Source of the DNA: Alectoria sarmentosa
Lineage: Eukaryota > Ascomycota > Lecanoromycetes > Lecanorales > Parmeliaceae
Assembly: GCA_009733775.1 (NCBI GenBank)
Contig: WOGZ01000024.1
Location: 62,001-126,000 of the forward strand
DNA: 64,000 bases
Direction of reading: 5' to 3'
A model generated the notes under the pieces. It made no database searches and was not told the origin of the DNA. It worked only from the letters and a program-made list of their open reading frames with translations. The position numbers were made by a program, and so were the translations under genes. Positions 22,530-31,867 of the stretch are shown in pieces. Position 1 is the stretch's first letter, and every line of letters begins with the position of its first letter.

Positions 22530-23510
22530 TATGCATGTCATGTTTATTGTAGAATGCGCCCCGAATCACGAGATTCTTTCCTGTTTGCTTGCTTCTCTTT
22601 TTAGACCGAATATAAACACCAACGGCCCAATACTGGAAGCCCACGACTGTGTCCTAGTTACGAAGAAAAGCCCCGGAAGCTGAGTCCTTTTCAGTAAGTC
22701 TGTTCACGCGGCAACTTCCGTGGTGGGTCCGAGTTTTGAGCATTCGCTCAAGGCCTGATGAGCGACACGACCGACTGCAGAGGCAGGTCTAGTGCGATAG
22801 GCGGAGGACTCCTAAGCCATGATTGTAAATGTCGCAGTATAATTCTGGAGGTGACCGGTCCACTCTAGACAACACTGTGATTACCAGACAGCAAGAGTGG
22901 GATCTTTCGAAGCTCGAGCGACAAAGTGCAGACTCGATCAATGAATTGGACGAATATGACAGCATACAAATCTCTACCGAAGCTGTGAAATTGGAGGTAT
23001 TAGCTAAAGTAGTATCTAATCCTGTCCCATGACATACTTACATTTGGATCTTGCAGCTCAGCCAATGAAGCATACTTTAGACCCGATGCGTGAAGCCGAA
23101 GATTGTACCAGAAGATCAATCTTTGTCACTGTCTGAAGCTAGAAGCAGTGGCTGGTACTCAATGCTTCATCCAATCACCAAAAACATTTTTGGCTTCTCC
23201 AAGCCCGAGTAACGAAGTGCAGACTCCATGAGTGAATGATGAGCCGGGTGAAGGTCAGAACGTGAATTTCCGTCCATGTGAAGCCGGAGCACTGGCCAAT
23301 ATACAAAGTAACCTTGATGCCGCACCAGAACACTCTCTCTATCCTACAACATTTGTAATATCCCGACTTCATCTTCACAAACCGCCATGTTGGTTGAGTT
23401 GCTCACCGATAAGCAGGAGACAGTCGCTTGCATCAGTCCTAAAAACAAACATCATACCTTCGCACACACAAGCACCGGCTGTACCCGGCGCTACTGAATA
23501 TACAGCGACC
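22530..23510. other. Spacer between array genes 2 and 3 with a short diverged duplication
   Basis: No confident gene. Around 22905-22950 and 23199-23245 the sequence is similar (shared core AAAGTGCAGACTCSATSARTGAAT-like, read as GTGCAGACTC on both), about 294 bases apart. This suggests an old local duplication. A 67-codon frame at 22829-23032 looks like chance or a remnant. Confidence 0.35.
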
Positions 23511-25760
23511 ATGTCCACCATCCTAGAACAATCTCCCAGAGAACATGGGCCCATGTTTGAGAGCCTTGGACCATACTTCTTCTCTCAAATTTACAAGAAA
23601 GAGGCGGGTGGGAGTGGAAGTGATGCTCCAGATGCTGCTCCATATGAAGAATTTCATATAGAGCTGTCAGCGACTGGGCTAGGTATGCATAGTACCATCT
23701 TTGTTATGTTGAGAGTGTGGGCTGACCTCAGAGCTATAGGATTCCTCGACGCCAGAAACGCTCAAGAAGATCAGCGGACAAAGATTGGATCTGCAACTCT
23801 ATCTATGACCGAAGCGCGCTTCCATGATTCGGAGGATCTCTACAAAAGCTGCAAGATCGAGCAGCTCGACGTCGAGACCGGAAATACCCTAACCAATATG
23901 GAAGCTTTCGCTGCAATGCTCCGCCGCATCCAGTCCTTCTGCATCGAATATCAAGCTGAGCATCTTGCAATGGCTCCTATGCAGGGCTCTTGCTGGTTCT
24001 CTGGCCTTCTTAGGTCTGCAGGCTTCAGTCTTTGTGGTTGCGAGCTTCTCCAAAAGCATGTTGGTGCCGGTTTTCAATTATGCATGGTCCTGCCAACTCC
24101 GCCAATCGAATTGCCAGCACGCCTCAATGAAGACTCTCTCATGGACGATCTAGCTGTCGGTCAGAGCGATAAGGCAGTAGCGGCGACCAAGGATGATCTC
24201 GCCAGAGAGATGTCAAGTATACGTGATCAGTATAATCAATTGATGAAGAAGGTGCAGAAACAGGAAACAATTCTAGATTTCAAACAAATGCCCGCAGAAG
24301 GCCAAGGCTCCTCCAACACAGGCACTTTGATAAGGCCAATCGAAGAGGTACGGCGTACTCAGTGCTCGAGCGGGAGTGACATTTTAGCTCCAATCTCTAA
24401 TGGACGTCTACTAGCGTCTCTCTCAGCTGGACCTACCTGGACAACGCGTCCTCCCGGAAGTATGACTAAGCAGACTGGGCCCATCACGCTTCCAAAGAAG
24501 AGTGCCAATTCTGCTATTGCAGCTAATAAGGGAGAGGATCCGCTGCTCATGGCCGTACTCAGATCAAATGTCGTCCAAGAATGCAAGGAACCTAAGAAAT
24601 CTGAAGTCGACAGCAGCACTTCGGACTCACCCCTTTTCAAGCCTGCCAATATGTCAGCCAAAAAGCCATCAAACAAGGATGGGAGACGGTGTGAGCAGGA
24701 GTCTGGAGCAATCGCCGAGGACCGCCTGCTTGGAAAGCCATCTCTATCCCAGCATCAAGATATTGGTGCTAGTCCAGCCGCGTCACAGGTAGCAACAGAC
24801 CTAAAGGAATTGAGACCAGATTCTCCCCAGCTCGGAGTCAGAGGGCACTCCCGGGGCAGTCCATTTGAAGGGAATGCCCTCGTCGACAGCTTCAAGAACA
24901 AAGCACCGGCTCCCAGTAATATCCCCGAGAATACCCAACCGGCCGCCAAGATCGTTGAAACGCCTGGCCCTCTTCCGAAGAAGGTATACTGCATGTACTG
25001 GCTCCGGAAGGGAGAGTGCGATTACATGCAGGAGGGTTGCAGATATAAGCATGAGATGCCAATTGACGAGGAGACGCGGCTAAATATTGGTATTCGTGAG
25101 ATCCCTTGGTGGTTTACAGTGAGCCCGGAGTACGAGAATTTCTTGCAGCAAGTTCCCAAATCAGCAACTGGAAGACTTACCGATGTTCGCTCTAACGAGG
25201 AACACAAACTTACGTCCCGACCATCCGGCCAAGGCTCAGGTCGCAGGGATGGCGATGTTAGCTTGCACAGAGGCGGAGGAGTTGCGACGACAAAACGTGA
25301 TCCTGTTAAAATTGGCTCTTTCGTCGTGCATTTCCCACAAGAAAATCACCATTATAGCACCATCGCATCCAACACCGAAGCAAAGACACATCGAGCTCGG
25401 CCTCTCAAGATCGACAGCACCAAGGCTGTCAACAGATCAAGAGACCGGCGATCTGAGAGAGAGATTTATAGGCCCCCAAGAGCCATGGTGTCTTTCCGCG
25501 GCTGCGACATGGGAGTAGCGATTAAAGGTCAGGCGAAGAACTGCGTTGGATCCCGGATCTCTCCCCGCAGTACGCGTTCGGGCCCATCCAACGGGGCTCT
25601 CTCATCGTCACGCTCAGCCTTAGATTCCGCATCGTCAATATTGCCAGGGAGAATGAAGAGACGACCCTCAAGCCCGGTTTCAGATGCCGATGACCATAGA
25701 GCCAAACCGCGGTTGAAGAGAGCAAAGACGAGAGAAAGCACTGATCAAGCTGGCAACTAG
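23511..25760 (+). CDS. Array gene 3: GFxxCxC-family protein fused to a CCCH zinc-finger region
   Basis: Exons 23511-23682 and 23740-25760 flank a 57-nt phase-1 intron (GTATGC...CTATAG with CTGAC branch site); product 730 residues. The intron is a multiple of three without a stop, so it could be misread as coding. The start is chosen at 23511 (GCGACCATG) although the frame is open upstream. The core matches genes 1 and 2: QRTKIGSATLSM, helix NMEAFAAMLRRIQSFCIEY, strand EHLAMAPM and GFSLCGC at 152-158. A short coiled-coil-like helix follows (SSIRDQYNQLMKKVQKQ). After a long disordered Ser/Pro/Lys-rich part there is a C-x8-C-x6-C-x3-H finger: Cys475, Cys484, Cys491, His495, followed by an IREIPWWF element seen after such fingers in other fungal C3H1 proteins. 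Arg/Ser-rich C-terminus. A nuclear RNA-binding role is inferred from the finger only. Confidence 0.8.
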   Translation: MSTILEQSPREHGPMFESLGPYFFSQIYKKEAGGSGSDAPDAAPYEEFHIELSATGLGMHSTIFVMLRVWADLRAIGFLDARNAQEDQRTKIGSATLSMTEARFHDSEDLYKSCKIEQLDVETGNTLTNMEAFAAMLRRIQSFCIEYQAEHLAMAPMQGSCWFSGLLRSAGFSLCGCELLQKHVGAGFQLCMVLPTPPIELPARLNEDSLMDDLAVGQSDKAVAATKDDLAREMSSIRDQYNQLMKKVQKQETILDFKQMPAEGQGSSNTGTLIRPIEEVRRTQCSSGSDILAPISNGRLLASLSAGPTWTTRPPGSMTKQTGPITLPKKSANSAIAANKGEDPLLMAVLRSNVVQECKEPKKSEVDSSTSDSPLFKPANMSAKKPSNKDGRRCEQESGAIAEDRLLGKPSLSQHQDIGASPAASQVATDLKELRPDSPQLGVRGHSRGSPFEGNALVDSFKNKAPAPSNIPENTQPAAKIVETPGPLPKKVYCMYWLRKGECDYMQEGCRYKHEMPIDEETRLNIGIREIPWWFTVSPEYENFLQQVPKSATGRLTDVRSNEEHKLTSRPSGQGSGRRDGDVSLHRGGGVATTKRDPVKIGSFVVHFPQENHHYSTIASNTEAKTHRARPLKIDSTKAVNRSRDRRSEREIYRPPRAMVSFRGCDMGVAIKGQAKNCVGSRISPRSTRSGPSNGALSSSRSALDSASSILPGRMKRRPSSPVSDADDHRAKPRLKRAKTRESTDQAGN

Positions 25761-26388
25761 GTCCAGCAGTCCATACCCCTTTTCACTCGCCCGTGGGTCT
25801 CAGCCTACGATCCGGCTGACTACGGCCGCGCCTTGCGCGAACAGCCTATGCATCGATACTAGTCCTAAGAGGGAAAAGTGGTTGGCAAAGGACGTCGGAG
25901 GCTGAGAGACCGCACTTTGAACCGCTGGCAGATCATCAGGTGTAGCTAGGGTGTACCATTTCTTTGGAGTAAGCAACTTAGCGAATTTAGACAGACACAA
26001 GCAATGGACTTCAACACAACAATCACTCCGTGACAAACCCAATACCCCTCCTTCTTGTAGGCGTACACCCTCTAGGACTGGAATTCCTTGTAGGTTGGCA
26101 GTCCGTTATATATAGCCCCTGATGTCGACACTTTTTCTGGCATGAAGCCCGTTCATCAGTGGTTTGCTAACATCCTATACCCGCCTGGCGCTGTCGTCGG
26201 ATGGGTAGGTTACCAAAGTCAAGGCGGACGAAAAGGCATCACTCAGGCATCAATGCCATGGATCTTCAGCTTCTCAGCTCAAAAGCATATGAATTACCAT
26301 CGATTCCGGGACTCAAGCCCACGCCTTTGCCACAATGGGACACCTACAGACCAACCCAAAAACCTGACACGTTCCTCAACCCCAACCC
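25761..26388. other. Convergent intergenic region
   Basis: Lies between the 3' ends of array gene 3 and the TMEM234-like gene. No gene, repeat or RNA is apparent; short frames look like chance. Confidence 0.4.
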
Positions 26389-27095
26389 TCACGTATTCTT
26401 CGACTGAACGCAAAGCGCGATACCGCCCAGTACGAACGCCATGCCAATCCAGGTATCTGGTATCCAGTCCTTAGCAAGCAGCACCGTTGCCAAGAAAACC
26501 TAGTCTGGGGACGAACCTCTCGATATGACCTTCCCCTCCGCCCACCACTCTCCCAACACCGTGAATAGGAACGCGAGGGAATTCGTAATCGGGACCGTGA
26601 GGCTGAGTTCTGCATGGAAAACTTGTCAGCAGAGAAGCCCCTAAATAGCAATGTCCACGCCTCCAGCATATCCCTTTCCCTTCCCTTCCCTTCGCTCCTG
26701 GCCATCTCCCTCCCTCACCACAATCCTCTCCAACTTCTCCCACACACAGCCTCCCCCCCAAATCATTGAAACCTCACAAACTCACCAGCCTGCCCAATCA
26801 GCAAAAAGAACCACACGCTGCCCGTCAAGTTCACCACCAACGGCACCGCGTACGCCGGACTCTTCAGCAGATCCACCACCGTCCACAGCGCCTTTAGCAG
26901 CCTCCATTTCGTCCAACCGGCTTTCGTGCTCGTGTCGATGCGCTCGAGGGAGGGGTGGGGCGGGGGGTGGAAGTTGAGGGCCGCGCGCCGGATGAAGGGG
27001 GTCGTGAGGCCCCAGGCGAGGCCGACGAGGAGGAAACCGAGGGTCCAGTTGAGGATTGAGGGGGACGGAGGGGGAGGGGTGTCCATGCCGGACAT
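26389..27095 (-). CDS. TMEM234-like small multipass membrane protein
   Basis: Three exons, 26786-27095, 26517-26609 and 26389-26456, code for 156 residues; both introns are phase 1. Four hydrophobic helices are visible: LGFLLVGLAWGLTTPFIRRA (residues about 18-37), a helix around YAVPLVVNLTGSVWFFLLIG, LTVPITNSLAFLFTVLGEWW and WIGMAFVLGGIALCVQ. The opening 'GxxWGxTxPFIRRA' and the 'VPITNSLxFxFTxxGEW' block are characteristic of the TMEM234 family, a four-helix relative of EamA/DMT transporters whose molecular activity is not established. The N-terminus is a short Pro/Ser stretch. The gene ends head-to-tail with the upstream C2-domain gene, 228 bp from its stop. Confidence 0.85.
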
Positions 27096-27323
27096 TTTTG
27101 CGGTGGGTGAGCGGAAGGGTGGATAGAGAGGAGGTTCGCTGCCTCAGGCCACCTATTGTATGACTAAGCAAATTCTCGTGCCTTTCAGCCAATGAGAGGT
27201 CTAGTTGCCACTTGGAGAAGCAGTCGGTGTGGATTTCATGCTATCAATACGTCTATGTAATATATCCAGTCCTTGATGACCACGGCCATTTTTGTGGGCC
27301 GCTGCCCAATTAATATATATGAT

Positions 27324-28680
27324 TCAGGAGCCGTTGCCCCCTCTCCTGCCTGATCCAAGGTCTATTCTTCTCATCTCCTCGCTTAGAGCTTCCGTCCGCC
27401 AGTCTTCTTTGCCAACGCCGATGGGCACCTTCCCAGGCACAGGGGGTGGGATGTTGCCGGCCGAAACCCTTGAGGACTGCGCTAGACGATTTCGACTGGA
27501 CGCATTTAAAGGGCTGTTTCCCGTATTGTGAGCGAACAGTGGGGTGGATGCAGATTGTGTGCGAGATTCGTTGAGTGGTCTTCGTCCAGCCGGCGGCATA
27601 GGTTGCGCGCCTTGCGGACTTCGCCTCTTCTCTGGTTCTGGGGCCCAGGTATCTGTCGGTAGATGGTCTGATGGGTCAATGATGCGTCCATTGTTGCCAA
27701 TGATGGGTCCGTTACCATGACTTTGGTTGTGAATTTCAAAGGAGTCAGGTGAGAAAGGTACTGCCGAATGCGGTTGATACCCTTGGAATGATGACAACTT
27801 GCTTTCGACTTTTGGGTAAGGACTTGACATCGTATGGGGAATAAACCGGTGGATTGGAGGCGGAGGCGGGGTTGGTCCTTCATCAGTGACAATAGTTCCG
27901 GGATTCGGCCATGCATATGACCTTGTTTTCTGTTGGCGGAGCCGGGGATCTATCTGACAATCGTCCATGTACTCCGGATCGATACCCTCGAAATCATCCT
28001 CGTTTTCGGGGGGCGACTCAATAAAAGGTGGTGTATGAAAACGAGGTGGAGGGCGTTGTGTGGAGTGGGAAGGATTAATTTCCCTTCTGTTGATTGGCTT
28101 CGGCTGTCTCGGTCCCCCAATGTTGCTGCTTATCTTATCCATAGACCCTATGATAGGAGTAGATTGACGGCGTTCTACCTTCTCCTTTGCCCGTGTATCA
28201 TAGTACGTGAGCTCAATTCTCAAGTCCCCAGCGTATCTTCCCTTGCAATTGAGGCGGTGCCAAAGGTCATTTGCCCCTCCACCAGGCACGACTATTTGGT
28301 CGAGAGCAATCCAGGTCTCTCCTATGAGTTCAGTCTTCTTGTCGTCGTTGAAGACAGAGACTTTCAATTGATAGTAGTCAGGGGAATCGTGGACGGTGAA
28401 GCGCATTTCCTGATCCCTGAAGCAAGCCAGTCAGTATGGTACCACGGTCATGAAGATTGACGTCTCACCATTTGGGTGTCTGCCCTCCTCTTTTGTCTGT
28501 TTCAGTCTTCTTGGCCTCCTTTCCTAGTCTAGCAGCACAATAAGGATCCTGCTTTCCCATCGCCTTCCGGTTTGGTAGGTTTCTTGCCCTGTCAACAATG
28601 ACGACAAGGGTTCCAATTTCCGGTCCATCGAGAGTCAAGTCCGCATAGATCCCAGCCGTATGGGAACCGCTGAGGGCCAT
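27324..28680 (-). CDS. C2-domain protein resembling Inn1/Fic1 cytokinesis factors
   Basis: Exons 28469-28680 and 27324-28416 with a 52-nt phase-2 intron give 434 residues. Residues about 20-145 form a single C2 domain: GTLVVIVDRARNLPNRKAMG, then KQDPYC, then DQEMRFTVHD, SVFNDDKKTELIGETWI and GDLRIELTYYD. The remaining two thirds are disordered and proline-rich with several PPPxxF/PxxP stretches. This layout, N-terminal C2 plus Pro-rich tail, is that of Inn1/Fic1, which act at the contractile ring and bind SH3 domains of Hof1/Cdc15-type proteins. Only some calcium-binding Asp residues of classical C2 loops are evident, so membrane binding may be calcium-independent. The orthology is inferred from architecture. 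Confidence 0.85.
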
Positions 28681-29037
28681 GATCTAAGTCTGTGGTTAAG
28701 TCGCAGGATGGTGGAAACGGAATGTCAGATGTGCAAAGTCCCCTAAATCCCGAATTTGGGTAGCTGTAAACAAGAGCGGGTAATAGCCGCCGCCACGGTA
28801 GTCCAAACCTTAAAAATGGGCTATGCATATAATACCTAAGACAAATGCCGGGTTTATACAGGCGATTGCTCATCAACAGCATGGTACTGTCCCATGGATT
28901 CATGTCGTATCAATGGATTTATGTCATATCAATGGGTATGAAGATAAGTTCCTGACCTCTAACATCTGCCATTTCCTGTAGCATCCCTCATGATCTCCGA
29001 CAACAGTCAATTTCTGTACCATCACCTATGATCGCCA
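28681..29037. other. Upstream region of the C2 gene with a 19-bp tandem duplicate
   Basis: Should hold the promoter of the C2-domain gene. Two near-identical 19-bp units stand side by side at 28898-28916 and 28917-28935 (ATTCATGTCGTATCAATGG and a copy with two changes). No gene is seen. Confidence 0.4.
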
Positions 29038-29610
29038 CCAAGAGCCGTTTTCCTTGGCATCACCCAAATCGCCCACCTCTCTTTCCAGTCATAGCTAGTG
29101 TTGTGTCATCAAGAATCCTTCAAGGAATGATGAAGGGGTGAGTACTTACCATATTCCCAAAGCTCACGACCCGGTCCTCTGATATCAAAACCCACGAACC
29201 CACGAACCCACAACCACCACAACCGCCACAACAACCATCACCACCACCATCACCGCTACCACCATCACCAACACCGCCACCACAACCACCACTACCACCA
29301 CAGCCCAAGACCCGAGACCCAAGACCCAAGACCCGAGACCCGGTCCGAGACCCAAGAGCCAATTCTCAAAGCATCACCCAAATAGCCCCCCTCTCCTCTC
29401 AGCCATAGCTAGTGTTGTGTCATCATGAATCCTTCAGCAAATGATGAAGGGGTGAGTACTTACTATATTCCCAAAGCTCGTGACCCGACCCTCTGATATC
29501 AAAACCCACGAACCCACGAACCCACGAACCCACAATCACCACCACCACCACCACCACCACCATAGCCCAAGACCCAAGACCCAAGACCCAAGACCCAGGA
29601 CCCAAAGAAA
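29038..29610. repeat. 314-bp tandem duplication with embedded minisatellites
   Basis: Two diverged copies in direct orientation start at about 29038 and 29352 (offset 314). The best-matching part includes AGCTAGTGTTGTGTCATCA, GATGAAGGGGTGAGTACTTA and CTCTGATATCAAAACCCACG in both copies. Each copy then runs into ACCCACGA repeats, a CAC/ACC trinucleotide stretch and AAGACCC repeats. No terminal inverted repeats or open frame is visible, so it looks like local duplication rather than a transposon. An A-rich, C-interspersed stretch follows to about 29690. Confidence 0.8.
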
Positions 29611-30192
29611 CAAAAAACAGAGACAGAAAAAACAGCCCAAAAAACAAACTCCAAAAAAAGCTCAAAAACCAAAAACAAAAACTCGCGAATACATAAATGC
29701 TAGTAGCTATGACCACGTTAACTGTACTGCTTTTTTGGTGATTGTTTTTGGGTATTACTTCTTTTTTTGGAACGCAAGTATGCGTTTTTCTGTTATTGGG
29801 GGCTGATTGTAATCAGAGCGTAAGTTCAACTGGAATAAATTTCGGAGATGTGACTCGGAATGAAGAAGTTAGTGAGGTCGGATTCTTTCGACCGTTCTTA
29901 CTGCAGGAACCCGTCCAAGGTGCCCAGCCAGGGAAAGGTCGTAGTAGAACTAGTCGAAAGGTGATGATCATCTTTCGCTCTTACTGACGAGTGGTGCCAG
30001 GGGGTCCAAGCCTGACGGCCACTGCAGCCTTGAGACGAAAGATGAGGGTTAGTAGCGGAGAGAAGATGGTGGTGTCCCAAGAAAGCTTCCGGTCTGCCTG
30101 ACGAACAACGGCCATGAGGGGCCCAATCCACACGGCGGTGCTGCAGTCTAGAACCAGAAGGTGAGAAGGAAGAGATAATGGTGTTGGCGACC
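29611..30192. other. Intergenic, A-rich then ordinary sequence
   Basis: 29611-29690 is A-rich with scattered C. Beyond it there is nothing that I can support as a gene on either strand. It includes the 3' flank of the repeat-protein gene. Confidence 0.4.
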
Positions 30193-31767
30193 TCATCGTC
30201 GTCCGAGTGTTTTGCGTCTTGGAATATCGTCCTCATACAATGGAAATCCTTCCGGGAAGTCTTTTGCTTTTGTTGACCTATCCTTAGACTTTGGCTCGCC
30301 CTTGAAAACGCCCCTGGGATCCTTGAGAACCTGGAATGTATCAGTGAGATCCTCGGCAAACCTTACCTTTTTCCGGGGCCGATCGGTCCGAACTACAGGA
30401 GGATTAGTATCCACGCCCGACTCCGCCGGAGAAGTTTCCCATTGGCCAGGAGGAATGTTGAAGCACTGGAATGGGATCTCGCCATCGTCCTCGCAACACT
30501 CGCAGGTCCTGCCATTGTATAGCATACCGTAGCCATAGTCCCGTCGTGGTCCTAGAAAACGTGGCCTCGCAGGGCAGTAAGGTGAGCAACCTCTGGCTTT
30601 GTCTGGCCGACGAGTGAGGTAGACCGGCTGGAAGTGCCTAGGAAAATACGACATGGTATGCGGCAACAAGACAGGCGAAAGTCGGTCGGGTATAACTGTC
30701 TGGGTGAGAGGAATGGTAGCTGGCCTGAACCTTCCAGGCAATCGAGCGCGAGGCTTGCGGCTGCTGGACGCTGATGGAATGGAAGAGTCACTGTCCCACA
30801 CTTGGTCCGATATTTGCACGAGCACTTCCACGTGATCGCGCTTTCCAACCGTATCCTGGCGGTAGTTGTATGGCATCTGGACGATAAGACGACCCCAACG
30901 TCGTGGAGCAGGTGCAGCGGCAGGGACACAAACCTCAGGGATACAAACCTCAGGGATACAAACCTCAGGGATACAAACCTCGGGAACGGCGGCGATGGCA
31001 GGGACACAAACCTCAGGAACGGCGGCAACGGCAGGGATAACAGCCTCAGTGACCGCGGCGACGGCAGGGGTGACAGCCCCAGCGACGGCGACGACGGCAG
31101 GGGTGACAGCCTCAGGGATGGCGGCAGCGGCAGGGATGACGACCTCAGGGATGGCGGCGACGGCGGGGATGACAGTCTCAGAGACGGCGGCGGCAGGGAT
31201 AACAGCCACAGGGATGGCGGCAGCGGCAGGGATGACAGCCTTAGGGATGGCAGCGACGACGGGCGAGGACTTGAGAATCGACGTCGGAGTGACCTTGACA
31301 GGAGGCGTAGGTCTATTGGAGCCGGAAGCGAGGTTGGCAACGACACGCTGGCGGCGCTCGGCGATCCGATCGAGAACAGATGCGCTGTTGACTGAAGGAG
31401 CGACGTTGGCTAGAGACCTTTGCTGGCGCTGACGCAAGGGTGGGCAGCCCTTGGAGGCGCTGGTGGCGGCGGCGACGGTGAGCTTGGACTTGGACGCATG
31501 GGATGTTGAAGGCGATGCGTAAGTGGGCTTGACGGTAGTGGGCTTGTCGATGGACATGGCGGAGTATGCCGTGGCGATGTCGTCGACGGTATTGACAGAA
31601 GGATGACTGGCTGCAGCTGGGACTACAGAGTCGTTGACGTGGACATGACTGGCTGCAGCTGGGACTACAGAGTCGTTGACTTGGACAGGAATGCGCGACC
31701 GTACTGCGAGAGAAGACATGGCAGTAGATGCGTGATTGACCAATGAGAATGAGCTTGAGTGTGTCAT
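30193..31767 (-). CDS. Low-complexity repeat protein with a KVRF motif, function unknown
   Basis: A single frame of 524 codons from ATG 31767 (AAAATGACA context); an in-frame ATG nine codons earlier (31794) is an alternative. The parts are: two 14-residue repeats (VNDSVVPAAASH); a basic Ala/Ser-rich region; about eight imperfect 12-residue units of the form AVIPAVAAIPE; four EVCIP/EVCVP pentapeptides; then a more ordered region RRWGRLIVQMPYNYRQ. Near the end is RKKVRFAEDL, which holds a KVxF/RVxF-type PP1-docking sequence, though such motifs occur by chance. No signal peptide, so the Cys pentapeptides are not obviously secreted. A TATA box lies about 95 bp upstream. Coding is supported by length and by the multiple-of-three repeats; the family is not recognised. 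Confidence 0.6.
   Translation of the reverse strand: MTHSSSFSLVNHASTAMSSLAVRSRIPVQVNDSVVPAAASHVHVNDSVVPAAASHPSVNTVDDIATAYSAMSIDKPTTVKPTYASPSTSHASKSKLTVAAATSASKGCPPLRQRQQRSLANVAPSVNSASVLDRIAERRQRVVANLASGSNRPTPPVKVTPTSILKSSPVVAAIPKAVIPAAAAIPVAVIPAAAVSETVIPAVAAIPEVVIPAAAAIPEAVTPAVVAVAGAVTPAVAAVTEAVIPAVAAVPEVCVPAIAAVPEVCIPEVCIPEVCIPEVCVPAAAPAPRRWGRLIVQMPYNYRQDTVGKRDHVEVLVQISDQVWDSDSSIPSASSSRKPRARLPGRFRPATIPLTQTVIPDRLSPVLLPHTMSYFPRHFQPVYLTRRPDKARGCSPYCPARPRFLGPRRDYGYGMLYNGRTCECCEDDGEIPFQCFNIPPGQWETSPAESGVDTNPPVVRTDRPRKKVRFAEDLTDTFQVLKDPRGVFKGEPKSKDRSTKAKDFPEGFPLYEDDIPRRKTLGRR
30922..30983 (-). repeat. 15-bp in-frame tandem repeat (EVCIP)
   Basis: Four consecutive near-identical copies of GATACAAACCTCAGG read on the plus strand, coding EVCIP/EVCVP on the minus strand. 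The first and last copies differ by a base or two. Confidence 0.85.
30984..31260 (-). repeat. 36-bp in-frame degenerate repeat (AVIPAVAAIPE-like)
   Basis: About eight degenerate units of roughly 36 bp (some shortened by three or six bases) code for Ala/Val/Ile/Pro 12-mers within the repeat protein. Indels are multiples of three. Confidence 0.75.
31603..31686 (-). repeat. 42-bp in-frame tandem duplication
   Basis: Two copies, 31603-31644 and 31645-31686, are identical except near the end; each codes VNDSVVPAAASH plus two residues. Confidence 0.9.
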
Positions 31768-31857
31768 TTTGATGATTTTGCAGTTTGGTATCATTGGTAT
31801 TATGCGCAATCTGTGGAGGAGAAAAAGAAAAAGAGAAAAGTTTCTGGCGGAAACTGA

Positions 31858-31867
31858 GTATATATGC
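31858..31867 (-). promoter_or_regulatory. TATA box of the repeat-protein gene
   Basis: Minus strand reads GCATATATAC, about 95 bp upstream of ATG 31767. A purine-rich leader (plus-strand GAGAAAAAGAAAAAG) lies between. Confidence 0.5.

Noticed and set aside
30552..31432. Leu/Pro/Ser-rich and Thr/Ala-rich frames of up to 264 codons over the repeat gene
   Set aside because: They are alternative readings of the in-frame repeats; the minus-strand frame is longer and has ordered regions on both sides.
30193..31767. The repeat protein as a ribosomal peptide (RiPP) precursor for the nearby UstYa-like enzyme
   Set aside because: It has no signal peptide, and the repeats are not separated by Kex2-type dibasic sites, both of which are expected in known UstYa-linked precursors.
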